From positions 1 through 38,616 of the forward strand of contig JBKOWZ010000212.1 in NCBI GenBank assembly GCA_046724665.1: a DNA stretch of 38,616 nt, given 5' to 3'. How positions within the stretch are numbered: position 1 is the first letter of the stretch; the number at the start of each line of letters is the position of its first letter. Shown here one piece after another: positions 1 through 8,601 of the stretch. The position numbers and the translations under genes were made by a program. This DNA is from Actinocrinis sp046724665. Its GTDB lineage: Bacteria; Actinomycetota; Actinomycetes; Streptomycetales; Catenulisporaceae. The notes under the pieces were generated by a model, which did not search any database, was not told where the DNA came from, and was given only the letters and a program-made list of their open reading frames with translations.

Positions 1-177
1 GTCCTAGAGACTAGAGACACACGTTCCTTTCAGCCGGGCGGATATCTCCGCGGATCGGCCATATTTTCGTGACTCCATGCCGCCGGAATTCCATAGTCGG
101 GGAGGTGATGCGCCAGAAAATAGCTGCGATATCAGACGGATATGGCTATTGGAAAGCGACCGGAAGAAAGGTTTGGT

Positions 178-1755
178 ATGAGGCCGTACATGGAACACCG
201 CCGGAGGCCGACGCTCTCGGTGGCTCTGCTGGTGCTCACCCTGCTGGTGAGCGCCGCCTATGCGGGTCCGAAGTTCGGGCGCTCGTCGGCGTTGGCAGCG
301 ACGGCGCAACCCAACATCGTCTTCATTCTGACCGACGATCTCGACGAAGACGTCTTCGCCAAGGACGCCGGACTCCAGACGCTCCTGACCAGCCAGGGGA
401 CCACGTTCAACAAGCAGTTCGTCGAGTTGTCCCTCTGCTGCCCGTCCCGGACCTCGACGCTGCGAGGGCAGGTCGCCCACAACACGGGAATCTTCACGAA
501 CGATGCGGCCAGCGGCGGCGGATTCCAGTCCGTGTACAACAAGGGGCTGGAGAATTCGACGATCGCGACCTGGCTCCAGAGCGCCGGGTACCGGACCGCG
601 CTGTTCGGCAAGTACTTGAACGGCTACCCCAACGGGGCGCCGAGCAGCACCTACACCCCACCGGGATGGACTCGCTGGTTCAGCCCCAACGGCGGGAGTC
701 CCTACACCGAGTACAACTACGACGTCAACGACGACGGCACGACCGTCCACTACGGCAGCGCGCCTTCGGACTACGGCGTTGACGTCATCTCGCGCAAGCT
801 GACCACCTTCATCAAGAACACCACCACCAATTATCCGAACAAGCCCTTCTTCACCTACGTCGCTCCCTACATTCCCCACGGACCGGCGACCCCGCCACCC
901 CGCTACGACGGCATCTACGCCGGCGCCAAGGCACCGCGAACGCCGTCGTTCAACGAGGACGACGTGAGCGACAAGCCGGCCTGGATACGAAACAAGGCCA
1001 AGCTCACCCAGACCCAGATCGACAACATCGACGCCCTGTACGAGAAGCGCAGGGAGTCGCTACGAGCGGTCACCGACCTCGTCCAGAGCACGATCGACAC
1101 CCTCCAGGCACAGGGCGTGCTCGACAACACCTACATCGTCTTCACGTCCGACAACGGCTTCCACCAGGGTCAGCACCGGCTGAACTCCGGCAAGAACACG
1201 GCCTACGAGGAAGACCTCAACATCCCGCTCGTCATCCGCGGGCCTGGCGTCCCGGTCGGAGCGACCGTCAATGCCTTTACGGAGAACATCGATCTCGCGC
1301 CGACCTTCGCCGAGCTCGCCGGGGTCACCCCGCCCAACTTCGTCGATGGCCGGTCACTCGTACCGTTCCTGAAGGGAATCACGCCGTCGCGGTGGCGGCT
1401 GGCCGTTCTCAACGAGCACGCTGGACCCAGCACCTTGAACACGAACACCCAAACCAACGTGCTGGAACCCCAGGACCCCGGTGACGCGCAGGCGCTGGCC
1501 ACCGGGGGAGCTCCCGTCTACGTCGGACTCAGAGCCAAGCCCAACACGCTCGGCACCCACGGTCCGTTGAACTACGTCGCCTATGACACCGGCGAGCACG
1601 AGCTCTACGACCTGTCCACAGACCCCTACCAACTCGACAATTCATACAGCAGCGCCGGCTCGACGCTCAGGCAGCGGCTTGATACCTGGGTGGCCAACCT
1701 GAAGAACGCCGCAGGCCAAGCGTTGCGCGACGCGGAGGAGAACCCTCCGCAGTGA
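178..1755 (+). CDS. Secreted type I sulfatase (formylglycine-dependent)
   Basis: A 525-residue alkaline-phosphatase-fold sulfatase that would hydrolyse sulfate esters outside the cell, possibly on sulfated sugars. The N terminus has a basic stretch and a hydrophobic core (about residues 8-30), which looks like a signal peptide. NIVFILTDDLDED (residues 46-58) supplies the metal-binding aspartates. CCPSR (87-91) matches the C-x-P-x-R signature in which the first Cys becomes formylglycine, and TSDNG later in the protein is the second metal-site motif. The sequence around the signature resembles N-acetylglucosamine-6-sulfatases, but the substrate is unproven. I chose ATG 178 over ATG 142 because GAAGAAAGG lies six bases upstream of it. 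No formylglycine-generating enzyme is encoded in the window. A terminator follows, and the next genes converge on this one. Confidence 0.9.
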   Translation: MRPYMEHRRRPTLSVALLVLTLLVSAAYAGPKFGRSSALAATAQPNIVFILTDDLDEDVFAKDAGLQTLLTSQGTTFNKQFVELSLCCPSRTSTLRGQVAHNTGIFTNDAASGGGFQSVYNKGLENSTIATWLQSAGYRTALFGKYLNGYPNGAPSSTYTPPGWTRWFSPNGGSPYTEYNYDVNDDGTTVHYGSAPSDYGVDVISRKLTTFIKNTTTNYPNKPFFTYVAPYIPHGPATPPPRYDGIYAGAKAPRTPSFNEDDVSDKPAWIRNKAKLTQTQIDNIDALYEKRRESLRAVTDLVQSTIDTLQAQGVLDNTYIVFTSDNGFHQGQHRLNSGKNTAYEEDLNIPLVIRGPGVPVGATVNAFTENIDLAPTFAELAGVTPPNFVDGRSLVPFLKGITPSRWRLAVLNEHAGPSTLNTNTQTNVLEPQDPGDAQALATGGAPVYVGLRAKPNTLGTHGPLNYVAYDTGEHELYDLSTDPYQLDNSYSSAGSTLRQRLDTWVANLKNAAGQALRDAEENPPQ

Positions 1756-1775
1756 CGGACCTTCGTCGGTGATCC

Positions 1776-1806
1776 GGAGGGGACAGGGAAGATCCCTGTC
1801 CCCTCT
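1776..1806. terminator. Hairpin terminator between convergent genes
   Basis: A perfect 12-bp stem, GAGGGGACAGGG (1777-1788) against CCCTGTCCCCTC (1794-1805), encloses a five-base loop. It lies 21 bp after the sulfatase stop codon and upstream of the end of the convergent permease gene, so it may stop transcription from both sides. There is no clear U-tract, which is common in high-GC actinobacteria. Confidence 0.7.
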
Positions 1807-1896
1807 TCCGCCTTCCACCCGGCCGACGGCAGGTGCACGAGAAGTCGATGGAGGCGTTCGCGCCGGTGATCGAGCTGCTGGCGGTTGATGCGGAGA

Positions 1897-2790
1897 CTAC
1901 TTGAGCGCGCCGGCGGTGAGGCCGGACACGATGCGCCGCTGGAACAGCAGCACCATGATGACGAGCGGTACGACGACGACCACACCCGCGGCCATGACCG
2001 CGGTGTACGGCTCCTGATGTGGCTGCTCGCCGGTGAAGTTCGCGATCGCGACCGTCACCGGCGCGACGCTCGCCTTCCCGTTGGACAGCAGGCTGGAGAG
2101 CAGGTACTCGTTCCAGGCGGAGATGAACACCAGGATGGCCGTGGTGAACAGCGCCGGCCCGGCCAACGGCAGGATGACGAGACGGAACGCCTGCGCCTGC
2201 GTGCAGCCGTCGATCCGCGCGGCCTGCTCGAGCTCCCACGGCATGTCGGTGAAGAAGCTGGTGAGGATCCACACCGTCAACGGCAGCGCGAAGGAGATGT
2301 CAGGGATGATCATCGCCTGGTACGAGCCCAGCCAGTGGATGCCGGTGAACAGCTGGAACAGCGGAGTGACCAGGGCGACGCCCGGGAACATCGACGCGCC
2401 GAGCACGATGCCCAGCACCAGGAACCTGCCGCGCAGGTGCAGGCGCGCCAACGCGTACGCGGCGAGAGTGCCCACTGGTATAGCGATCGCGGTGGTGGCC
2501 AGCCCGATGACCGTGCTGTTCAGCAGGGCCCTGCCGAAGTAGTTGCCGCGGCCGGTGTCGAAGGCCGTGCTGAAGTTGTCGAGGGTGACGTGCGTGGGCC
2601 ACAGCGTCGTGTCGAACGTGTACCCGACGCCGCGGAACGCGGTGACGACCATCCAGTAGAACGGCGCCAGGCACCAGACGAAGATCGCGGCGATCCCGGC
2701 GTACATGCCGAGCCTGCCCCAGGCCGGGCGCGGACGGCGGCCCGCACGTGGGGTGGCAGTGGTGGCAGTGGTCTGCGTCGCGGCGGCCAT
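1897..2790 (-). CDS. Carbohydrate ABC transporter permease, MalG type
   Basis: A 297-residue inner-membrane permease of the CUT1 sugar importer family, with about six hydrophobic segments beginning near residue 28. The cytoplasmic EAA loop, which docks the ATPase, is visible as EQAARIDGCTQAQAF followed by LPLAGPAL. It is the last gene of a three-gene leftward operon (binding protein, MalF-type permease, this gene). Its ATG comes one base after the stop of the preceding permease, so the two are probably translationally coupled. No ATPase gene is present here, so a shared MsiK-like ATPase is presumed. The substrate cannot be read from the permease alone. Confidence 0.93.
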   Translation of the reverse strand: MAAATQTTATTATPRAGRRPRPAWGRLGMYAGIAAIFVWCLAPFYWMVVTAFRGVGYTFDTTLWPTHVTLDNFSTAFDTGRGNYFGRALLNSTVIGLATTAIAIPVGTLAAYALARLHLRGRFLVLGIVLGASMFPGVALVTPLFQLFTGIHWLGSYQAMIIPDISFALPLTVWILTSFFTDMPWELEQAARIDGCTQAQAFRLVILPLAGPALFTTAILVFISAWNEYLLSSLLSNGKASVAPVTVAIANFTGEQPHQEPYTAVMAAGVVVVVPLVIMVLLFQRRIVSGLTAGALK

Positions 2791-2791
2791 C

Positions 2792-3793
2792 TCAGCTCAC
2801 TCCCCGCTGCTGGGTGCGCACGATGTCGGCGTTGAAGAGCTTCACCAGCAGGAAGGCCACGCCGAAGATGAACAGGAAGGTGATGGTCGAAAGGGCGGAG
2901 GCGCCGCCGTAACCCTGTTGGATCTGCTGCACCACCAGGATCGACATGGTCGTCGTCGCATGCCCGGTACCGCCGCCGCCGTGGGTGAGGATCGCGGGCA
3001 GGTCGTAGATGCGCAGCACGTCCAGCACCCGGAACAGCACCGCGACCAGCAGCGCGGGGCGCACCAGCGGCAGGGTGATCCGCCGGAAACGCTGCCAGGC
3101 ACCCGCACCGTCCACCTTGGCCGCCTCGTGCAGTTCGGCCGGGATGACCTGCAACCCCGCGAGGATCAGCAGAGCGACGAACGGCGTCGTCTTCCACACG
3201 TCGCCGACGATGACCGCGATCCGCGAGGGCCACGCCCCGTCGGTCCAGAGGATGTGCGTGCCCAGCAGGTGATTCGCCACGCCGTCGTAGGCGAACATGA
3301 AGTACCACAGCTTGGCCGTGACCGCGGTCGGAATCGCCCACGGCACCAGTACGGCGGCCCGCAGCATCGCGCGCCCGCGGAACGGCTGGTTCATCACCAG
3401 GGCCATCAGCGTGCCGAGGGCCACTTCCAGGGCGACGGTGACCGCGGTGAACAACACGGTAACGGTGACCGCGTCCCAGAACTCGCTGCCGAGCGTGCCG
3501 GGCGCGCAGCCGGCGCCGCCGCAGCGCTGCGCGAGCCAGTGGACGTAGTTCTCAAGTCCGGCGAAGCCGCCGCCGTGTGTGAAGAAGCCGTCCTGGAGCG
3601 ACTGGTCCTTGCGCAGCGAGGTGACGACCGCGGCCACCACTGGATAGCCGATGACCACGGCGAGGAGCACCAGCGTGGGCGCGACAAGGCCGAACGCGAA
3701 GCGCGACCCGCCGCGCGCCGGCGACTTGCGGCCGTACGGCCGGGAGCGCCGGCCAGAGGCCTGCGGGGACGGTGGTTTGGTCAACGTGGCCAT
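2792..3793 (-). CDS. Carbohydrate ABC transporter permease, MalF type
   Basis: A 333-residue partner permease of the same CUT1 importer. After a basic cytoplasmic tail of about 30 residues, the first membrane segment (near FGLVAPTLVLLAVVIGYPVV) starts the usual six-helix core. The EAA loop reads HEAAKVDGAGAWQRF followed by LPLVRPALL. GGAGGAG lies about ten bases upstream of ATG 3793. The gene is 66 bp downstream of the binding-protein gene and one base before the MalG-type gene. The overall layout resembles trehalose/maltose importers such as SugA of the LpqY-SugABC system. That comparison rests on recognition of the family pattern only. Confidence 0.93.
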   Translation of the reverse strand: MATLTKPPSPQASGRRSRPYGRKSPARGGSRFAFGLVAPTLVLLAVVIGYPVVAAVVTSLRKDQSLQDGFFTHGGGFAGLENYVHWLAQRCGGAGCAPGTLGSEFWDAVTVTVLFTAVTVALEVALGTLMALVMNQPFRGRAMLRAAVLVPWAIPTAVTAKLWYFMFAYDGVANHLLGTHILWTDGAWPSRIAVIVGDVWKTTPFVALLILAGLQVIPAELHEAAKVDGAGAWQRFRRITLPLVRPALLVAVLFRVLDVLRIYDLPAILTHGGGGTGHATTTMSILVVQQIQQGYGGASALSTITFLFIFGVAFLLVKLFNADIVRTQQRGVS

Positions 3794-3859
3794 GGATCCG
3801 CTGTCTCCTCCGATCGCGGGCCGGAACGCCGCGGCGTCCCGGCCCGGTCCACGCGGGCG

Positions 3860-5131
3860 TCAGCCGCCGGTCGCCGAATTGATCGCGGCCTGCATGTCCT
3901 TGAGCGCCTGATCGACGGACTTGTCACCCTTGATCGCGGCGTAGGCGTTCTCCTCGATCGCCGCGGTCACCGCCGGGTAGAACGGCGTCACCGGCCGGCT
4001 CTTGCCGTGCGCGAGCGCCTCGCCCTCGGTCTTGAGATAGCCGAGCTGCGGGTTCGCCAGCAGCGCCGGATCGGTGTAGAGGCTCTTGAGCACCGGCGCG
4101 TTCGACTGCTTGACCAGCAGTTCGCGCTGGATCGGGTCGCTCTCGTAGAACTTCATGAAGTCGTACGCGGTCGCCTTGTGCGCCGAGTACACGCTCATGC
4201 CGAGGCTGTGGCCGCCGAGGGTGGTCGCGCCGATCCCGTCCGGGCCCGGCTCGGGCGCCACCGCGAACTTGCCCTTGACCACCGAGCCGCCGTCGGTGGC
4301 GGCGAGGTTGTACACGTACGACCAGTTGCGCAGGAACAGCAGCTTGCCCGCCTCGAAGGCCTGGCGGCCCTGCTCCTCCTGGTAGGTGATCGCCTCCTTG
4401 GGGATCTCGCCCTTCTTGTACATGTCGGCGAGCCAGGACAGGCCCTTCGCCGCCTGCGGCGTGTCCACGTCGGCCGTCTTGCCGTCCGCCTTGACGATCT
4501 GCCCGCCGCTCGCGTTAATGGCCTCGGACGCGTTGACCGTCAAGCCCTCGTACTTGGCGAACTGGCCCGCGTAGCAGCCCATGTCGTGCGCCTTGGCGAT
4601 CGCGCAGTCGGCTTCCAACTCGGCCCATGTCGTCGGCGGCTTCGGCACCAGGTCGGTGCGGTAGTACAGCATGCCGCCGTCCGAGGTCAGCGGCGCCGCG
4701 TAGAGCTTGCCCCGGTAGGTGGCGGCGTCCACCGCGACCTGCAACAGCGGCGCGGTGTCGATGGAGAACTTGCCGGTCAGCGGCTCCAGCCAGCCCTGCG
4801 CGGCGAACTCTGAGGACCACACCACATCGACGCTCACCACGTCGTACCCCGAGTCCTGCGCCTTGAAGTGCTGCACCAGGTCGTCATGCTGCTGGTCGGC
4901 GCTGTCGGACTGCTCCTTGAGCGTCACCTTCTGATCAGGGTGCTGCGAGTTCCACTGGGCGAGGATGTTCTTCACGTCCCCGGTGTTGTCCTTGCCCTGC
5001 ACATAGGTGATCGGTCCACGATCGGCCTGGTGCTGGTCGGCGGCGGCGCCGCCCGACGATCCGCACGCGACGAGAAACGGGGCGAAGCACGTGCCGGCGA
5101 ACATCAGCGCGGCTCCTCTTCGAACTCTCAC
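3860..5131 (-). CDS. Sugar-binding lipoprotein of ABC importer
   Basis: A 423-residue extracellular solute-binding protein. The signal peptide ends in the lipobox LVAC (Cys about 23), so the protein should be lipid-anchored outside the membrane and hand sugar to the two permeases encoded downstream. The mature part has the family features: a VWSSEFAAQGWLEPL segment, PLTSDGGMLYYRTDL, and late FYPAVTAAIEENAYAAIKG. These are reminiscent of trehalose/maltose-type binding proteins (LpqY/ThuE-like). Translation starts at GTG 5131, with AAGGAG five bases upstream. The gene is first in its operon and is preceded by a recognisable promoter and palindrome at 5190-5223. Confidence 0.92.
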   Translation of the reverse strand: MRVRRGAALMFAGTCFAPFLVACGSSGGAAADQHQADRGPITYVQGKDNTGDVKNILAQWNSQHPDQKVTLKEQSDSADQQHDDLVQHFKAQDSGYDVVSVDVVWSSEFAAQGWLEPLTGKFSIDTAPLLQVAVDAATYRGKLYAAPLTSDGGMLYYRTDLVPKPPTTWAELEADCAIAKAHDMGCYAGQFAKYEGLTVNASEAINASGGQIVKADGKTADVDTPQAAKGLSWLADMYKKGEIPKEAITYQEEQGRQAFEAGKLLFLRNWSYVYNLAATDGGSVVKGKFAVAPEPGPDGIGATTLGGHSLGMSVYSAHKATAYDFMKFYESDPIQRELLVKQSNAPVLKSLYTDPALLANPQLGYLKTEGEALAHGKSRPVTPFYPAVTAAIEENAYAAIKGDKSVDQALKDMQAAINSATGG

Positions 5132-5189
5132 CTGATCTCCTTCGGAAAGCGGCAGGGCGGCGCGGCGCGGCGGGCGCGGCGAATAACGG

Positions 5190-5223
5190 GATCTGATATA
5201 TCATCAGATCAGAGCCCTGTCAG
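5190..5223 (-). promoter_or_regulatory. Promoter with overlapping palindromic operator for ABC operon
   Basis: Read on the minus strand, CTGACA (5223-5218) and TATATC (5200-5195) are 17 bp apart, a good -35/-10 pair about 60 bp before the binding-protein start. The -10 sits inside a palindrome with arms GATCTGAT (5190-5197) and ATCAGATC (5203-5210) and a perfect inner core TGATATATCA (5194-5203). A repressor here would block the promoter. The core resembles GntR/FCD-type operators more than LacI-type ones (inference). The rest of the 270-bp gap, 5224-5401, shows no gene. Confidence 0.6.
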
Positions 5224-5401
5224 CGGTGCGGGCGAATCTCGGCTGAAAGCCTTCCGAATCAAGCAATCTCGCGTATGCGCGCCCTTATTCCAGGGTGGCC
5301 CGAAAATGCATGCCGAATACCGAGAGGAATGCAAATGGCCTAGGCCTGTGGGATATTGTCCTAATTCTGCCCGTGATTGTCGGGGAAATGAATCCGGCGC
5401 G

Positions 5402-7393
5402 TCAGGGTTCGGACACCGCCGCCAAGCCCCGCACCCGCAGCGGCCCGAACGGGGTGTCCTCGAGCCCGAGCAGCGCCTGCACGATGGCCCCGATCGCCGC
5501 CGCGGCCCACGCCTGGGGGCGGCAGGCGGCCGGATACGGCGCGGGCCACGGGCAGGCCGTGCGCGGATCGCCGCTGTAGAGCTCCGGCAGCCGCCAGGAG
5601 AACTGCGAGCCGGCCGCGAGCAGGCCCTCGATCAGTCCGAGTGCCCGCCTTCTGTGCCCTGCCGCCGCCATCGCCCGGATCACGATGGCCGTGTCGTGCG
5701 GCCACACCGAGCCGCAGTGGTAGCTGAGCGGGGAGAAGGCGGGGTTCGCGGTGGACATCGTGCGCAGGCCGAAGCCGCTGTCGAGCTGCGGGCCGGTCAG
5801 CCGGTCGAGCACGAGCGCCGACTCGGCCTCGGTCAGCAGGCCGGTTCCGAGCAGGTGGCCGATGTTGCTGGTGAGTGAGTCAATGGGCTGTTTCGCGGCG
5901 TCGAGCGCCAGCGCGGGGAACGGACCTGCGGCGTCACGGACCCAGAACCTCTCGCGAAAGCGTGTCGCCAGCGCGTGCGCCCAGGCGCGGAACCGCGCGC
6001 CGCCGTCGAGGCCGAACGCGTCGAGCAGGTCGGCGCCGTGCACGGCGGCCTCGTAGGCGTACCCCTGAACCTCGCACAGCGCCACCGGCCCCACGGCCTC
6101 GCGTCCGTCGGCGAAGCGGATCGAGTCGCCGGAGTCCTTCCAGCCCTGATTCGCCAGGCCGTGTCCGCTGGTGTCGGCGTACTCCAGGAAGCCGTCGCCG
6201 TCCGCGTCGCCGTACTCGACGATCCACTCCAGGGCGGCGCGCAGGTTCGGCAGCAGCGCGCGTACCTGCTCCCCGGGCATCCCGGTGCGCCAGGCGTCAT
6301 GGAGCAGGCACACCCACAGCGGGGTCGCGTCCACGGTGCCGTAGTACAGCGGGGGCAGCCGCATCGCATGGTCCTGATGATCCGCGCCCCCGTAGACCGT
6401 GGTCGCTCGCCGCAGCTCGTGCATGATCTTGCCCGGCGCCTGCGCGGTCGCCTCGTCCACGCGGACGCCCTGCCGTGCGGCCAGGGCGCGCAGGGTGCCG
6501 GCGGCCAGTTCCCAGCCGAACGGCAGCATGAGCCGCGCGGTCCAGATGCTGTCGCGGCCGAAGAGGGTGAAGAACCACGGCGTGCCGGCCGCGGCGAACA
6601 CGTCGGCGGGGGCGTCCGCCGGGGCCATCAGCAGGGCTCGAAGGTCGGCCAGCGACTGCGCGGCGAGCGCGGTCAACCGGTGGTCGCCGCAGGTGATGCT
6701 CACGTCCCGCCAGGCGGCTTCGGGGGAGGCGGCGGCCGCGACCGGCGCCGCGGTCACGTCGGCACGCAGCTCCCAGCGCAGCGTGCACGATCCTGTGGCG
6801 GGCAGGTCCACCGGCCAGCGCAGAGTCGCCCCGCCGTCGTCGCCGAGCACGGCGCGCACGCCTGCCGCCTCGGCGTGCAAGGTGACGCGTATGTCCGGGC
6901 CTCCCCAGCGGAGATCGACGCTGTCCGGGCCCTGATGCACGATGGTCATGGGACTGAGGGCCGACGGATCGGCCGCGACGCGACCGGACTTGACCGCGTC
7001 GATGGTGGCCAAGTCCGCCGCCAGATCGAGCTGCGCGTGCGCCCGCACCGGGCCGCGCGCGTAGGACAGCACCCTGATCTCCTCGGTCACCCTTCCCGCG
7101 GCGACCCGCCGGACCCGCTCGACCCGCACGGTCGGATCCGCGCCGCGGTCTCCCAGGGCCGGCAGCAGTCCGGTGAATCGCCCGACGCAGGCCCCGTCGT
7201 TGCTCCCGGCCACCGGCTCCGGCTCCGCGCCGCCCACGGTGAGCACCGCGCGCGACAGGACCCTGACGTCGGCGTGCAGGATGCCCTGCGCGCCGGCCTG
7301 GCGCACCTGGCCGTCGGGGGAGCCGAGCGCCACGGTCGGCGCCTGGAGCGCGACGACCAGGTCGTGCAGCCACGGCTGGTGCGCGAACGACAT
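5402..7393 (-). CDS. Glycogen-debranching-type amylo-alpha-1,6-glucosidase
   Basis: A 663-residue cytoplasmic enzyme. The first ~220 residues form a beta-rich domain like the glycogen-debranching N-terminal domain. The rest is an (alpha/alpha)6 glucosidase barrel with the family motifs WFFTLFGRDSIWTA (273-286), PGKIMHELR (320-328) and YYGTVDATPLW (350-360). Proteins of this type are annotated as amylo-alpha-1,6-glucosidases. The real substrate may be another oligosaccharide, since many actinobacterial copies sit next to sugar importers. AAGGAGG lies four bases before ATG 7393. The gene lies between two sugar importers and diverges from a LacI gene, and twin operators at 7440-7483 probably control it. 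Confidence 0.85.
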   Translation of the reverse strand: MSFAHQPWLHDLVVALQAPTVALGSPDGQVRQAGAQGILHADVRVLSRAVLTVGGAEPEPVAGSNDGACVGRFTGLLPALGDRGADPTVRVERVRRVAAGRVTEEIRVLSYARGPVRAHAQLDLAADLATIDAVKSGRVAADPSALSPMTIVHQGPDSVDLRWGGPDIRVTLHAEAAGVRAVLGDDGGATLRWPVDLPATGSCTLRWELRADVTAAPVAAAASPEAAWRDVSITCGDHRLTALAAQSLADLRALLMAPADAPADVFAAAGTPWFFTLFGRDSIWTARLMLPFGWELAAGTLRALAARQGVRVDEATAQAPGKIMHELRRATTVYGGADHQDHAMRLPPLYYGTVDATPLWVCLLHDAWRTGMPGEQVRALLPNLRAALEWIVEYGDADGDGFLEYADTSGHGLANQGWKDSGDSIRFADGREAVGPVALCEVQGYAYEAAVHGADLLDAFGLDGGARFRAWAHALATRFRERFWVRDAAGPFPALALDAAKQPIDSLTSNIGHLLGTGLLTEAESALVLDRLTGPQLDSGFGLRTMSTANPAFSPLSYHCGSVWPHDTAIVIRAMAAAGHRRRALGLIEGLLAAGSQFSWRLPELYSGDPRTACPWPAPYPAACRPQAWAAAAIGAIVQALLGLEDTPFGPLRVRGLAAVSEP

Positions 7394-7439
7394 GGGGCCT
7401 CCTTGACATCCCGCCGCGAGACGCCCACTATGGCGTCAG

Positions 7440-7483
7440 TTTGAACGATCAAATCGTTTCTGGCGCCGATTTGATCGTTCAAA
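7440..7483. promoter_or_regulatory. Twin LacI-type operators between divergent genes
   Basis: A 17-base sequence, TTTGAACGATCAAATCG (7440-7456), is repeated exactly in inverted orientation at 7467-7483 with ten bases between. Each arm contains its own near-palindrome, TTTGAACGATCAAA (7440-7453) and TTTGATCGTTCAAA (7470-7483), with the central CG typical of LacI-family operators. The centres are 30 bp apart, near three helical turns, so two dimers could bind the same DNA face. The sites lie 47 bp before the debranching gene and 44 bp before the LacI gene. Confidence 0.75.
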
Positions 7484-7526
7484 TCACAGCGTAGCCCACC
7501 AGGCCCGAATCTCCGAGGGAATCACC

Positions 7527-8567
7527 GTGAGCAGCGACGCTCAGGCGCGCCCCACGCTGGAGACCGTGGCGCGAGCCGCGTCCGTCTCCCGGCAGACCGT
7601 GTCGAACGTGCTGAACGCGCCGCACCTCGTGCGGCCGGAGACGTTGGACCGCGTGCGCGCCGTCATCGACGAGCTCGGCTATCGGCCGCATCAGGCCGCA
7701 CGCACCCTGCGCACCCGGCGCTCGCACCTGATCGCCGCGCGGATGCAGTCCCCGGCGGACGGCATCAGCGGCGCGGTGCTCGACGTCTTCATCCACGCTC
7801 TGACTCAGCGGGCTCAGCAGCGCGACTACCGGATCATGCTCTTCGCCGCCGACGAGGACCGGCAGGAGATGGCCGAGTACGACGCGTTGCTGAACGACCA
7901 CGACCTGGACGCGTTCGTACTCACCTCCACGCACCTCGGCGACGAGCGCGTCAGCTGGCTGACAAGGCGCGGCGCCGCGTTCGTCACCTTCGGCCGCCCC
8001 TGGGGCGCCGAAGGCGGGAACGGCGCGCACTTCTGGGTGGACGTGGACGGCGCCACCGGCACCTACAACGCGACCCGCCACCTGATCGAGCGCGGCCATC
8101 GCCGGATCGCCTTCCTCGGCTGGCCCGAGGGCTCCGGCGTCGGCGACGACCGGTACTCGGGCTGGCTGCGGGCCTGCCAGGCGGCGGGCCTCGACACCGC
8201 GAACGTGGCCCGCTGCGCGCTCGACGCGCTGCCGGACGGCCGGGCCGCCGGAGCCGCGCTGCTGGACGCCGCCGACCCGCCGACCGGCATCGTGTGCGTC
8301 AGCGACTCGCTCGCGCTCGGCGTGTGGACCGAGATCACCGCTCGCGGGCTCACCCCCGGCCGGGATGTCGCGGTCGTCGGGTTCGACGACTCGCCCACCG
8401 CCGCGGTGATCGGTCTGAGCAGCGTCGCGCAGCCCATGAACGGCGTCGCGCGCGCCTGCCTCGACCTGCTCGAGCAGATACTCGCCGCGAAGGACGCCGG
8501 CGAGCCGCCGCCCGCCCCGGTCAGCGTGCTGCTCCCGCCCTTCCTCGTGATCCGCGCCTCCTCCTGA
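7527..8567 (+). CDS. LacI-family transcriptional repressor
   Basis: A 346-residue regulator. The N-terminal helix-turn-helix is ETVARAASVSRQTVSNVLN (about residues 12-30), followed by the hinge helix region RPHQAARTLRTRR. A periplasmic-binding-protein-like effector domain follows, with the family landmarks GHRRIAFLGWPEG and VAVVGFDDSP. It would bind a sugar and release DNA. Translation starts at GTG 7527 after GAGGGA. It heads a rightward operon with a binding protein 34 bp downstream and two permeases, so it probably regulates that importer, itself, and the divergent debranching enzyme through the operators at 7440-7483. Confidence 0.92.
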   Translation: MSSDAQARPTLETVARAASVSRQTVSNVLNAPHLVRPETLDRVRAVIDELGYRPHQAARTLRTRRSHLIAARMQSPADGISGAVLDVFIHALTQRAQQRDYRIMLFAADEDRQEMAEYDALLNDHDLDAFVLTSTHLGDERVSWLTRRGAAFVTFGRPWGAEGGNGAHFWVDVDGATGTYNATRHLIERGHRRIAFLGWPEGSGVGDDRYSGWLRACQAAGLDTANVARCALDALPDGRAAGAALLDAADPPTGIVCVSDSLALGVWTEITARGLTPGRDVAVVGFDDSPTAAVIGLSSVAQPMNGVARACLDLLEQILAAKDAGEPPPAPVSVLLPPFLVIRASS

Positions 8568-8601
8568 GGCACGTGCGCCCCCACCGAAACCGAGGAGTTC
8601 A

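Noticed and set aside
1..177. Bases before the sulfatase gene
   Set aside because: No gene or clear promoter could be supported, and the minus-strand frame there is a shadow of the sulfatase gene.
2705..4813. A 702-codon plus-strand frame across the first importer
   Set aside because: Low-complexity Arg/His-rich translation with no ribosome site. The minus strand carries two well-defined importer genes.
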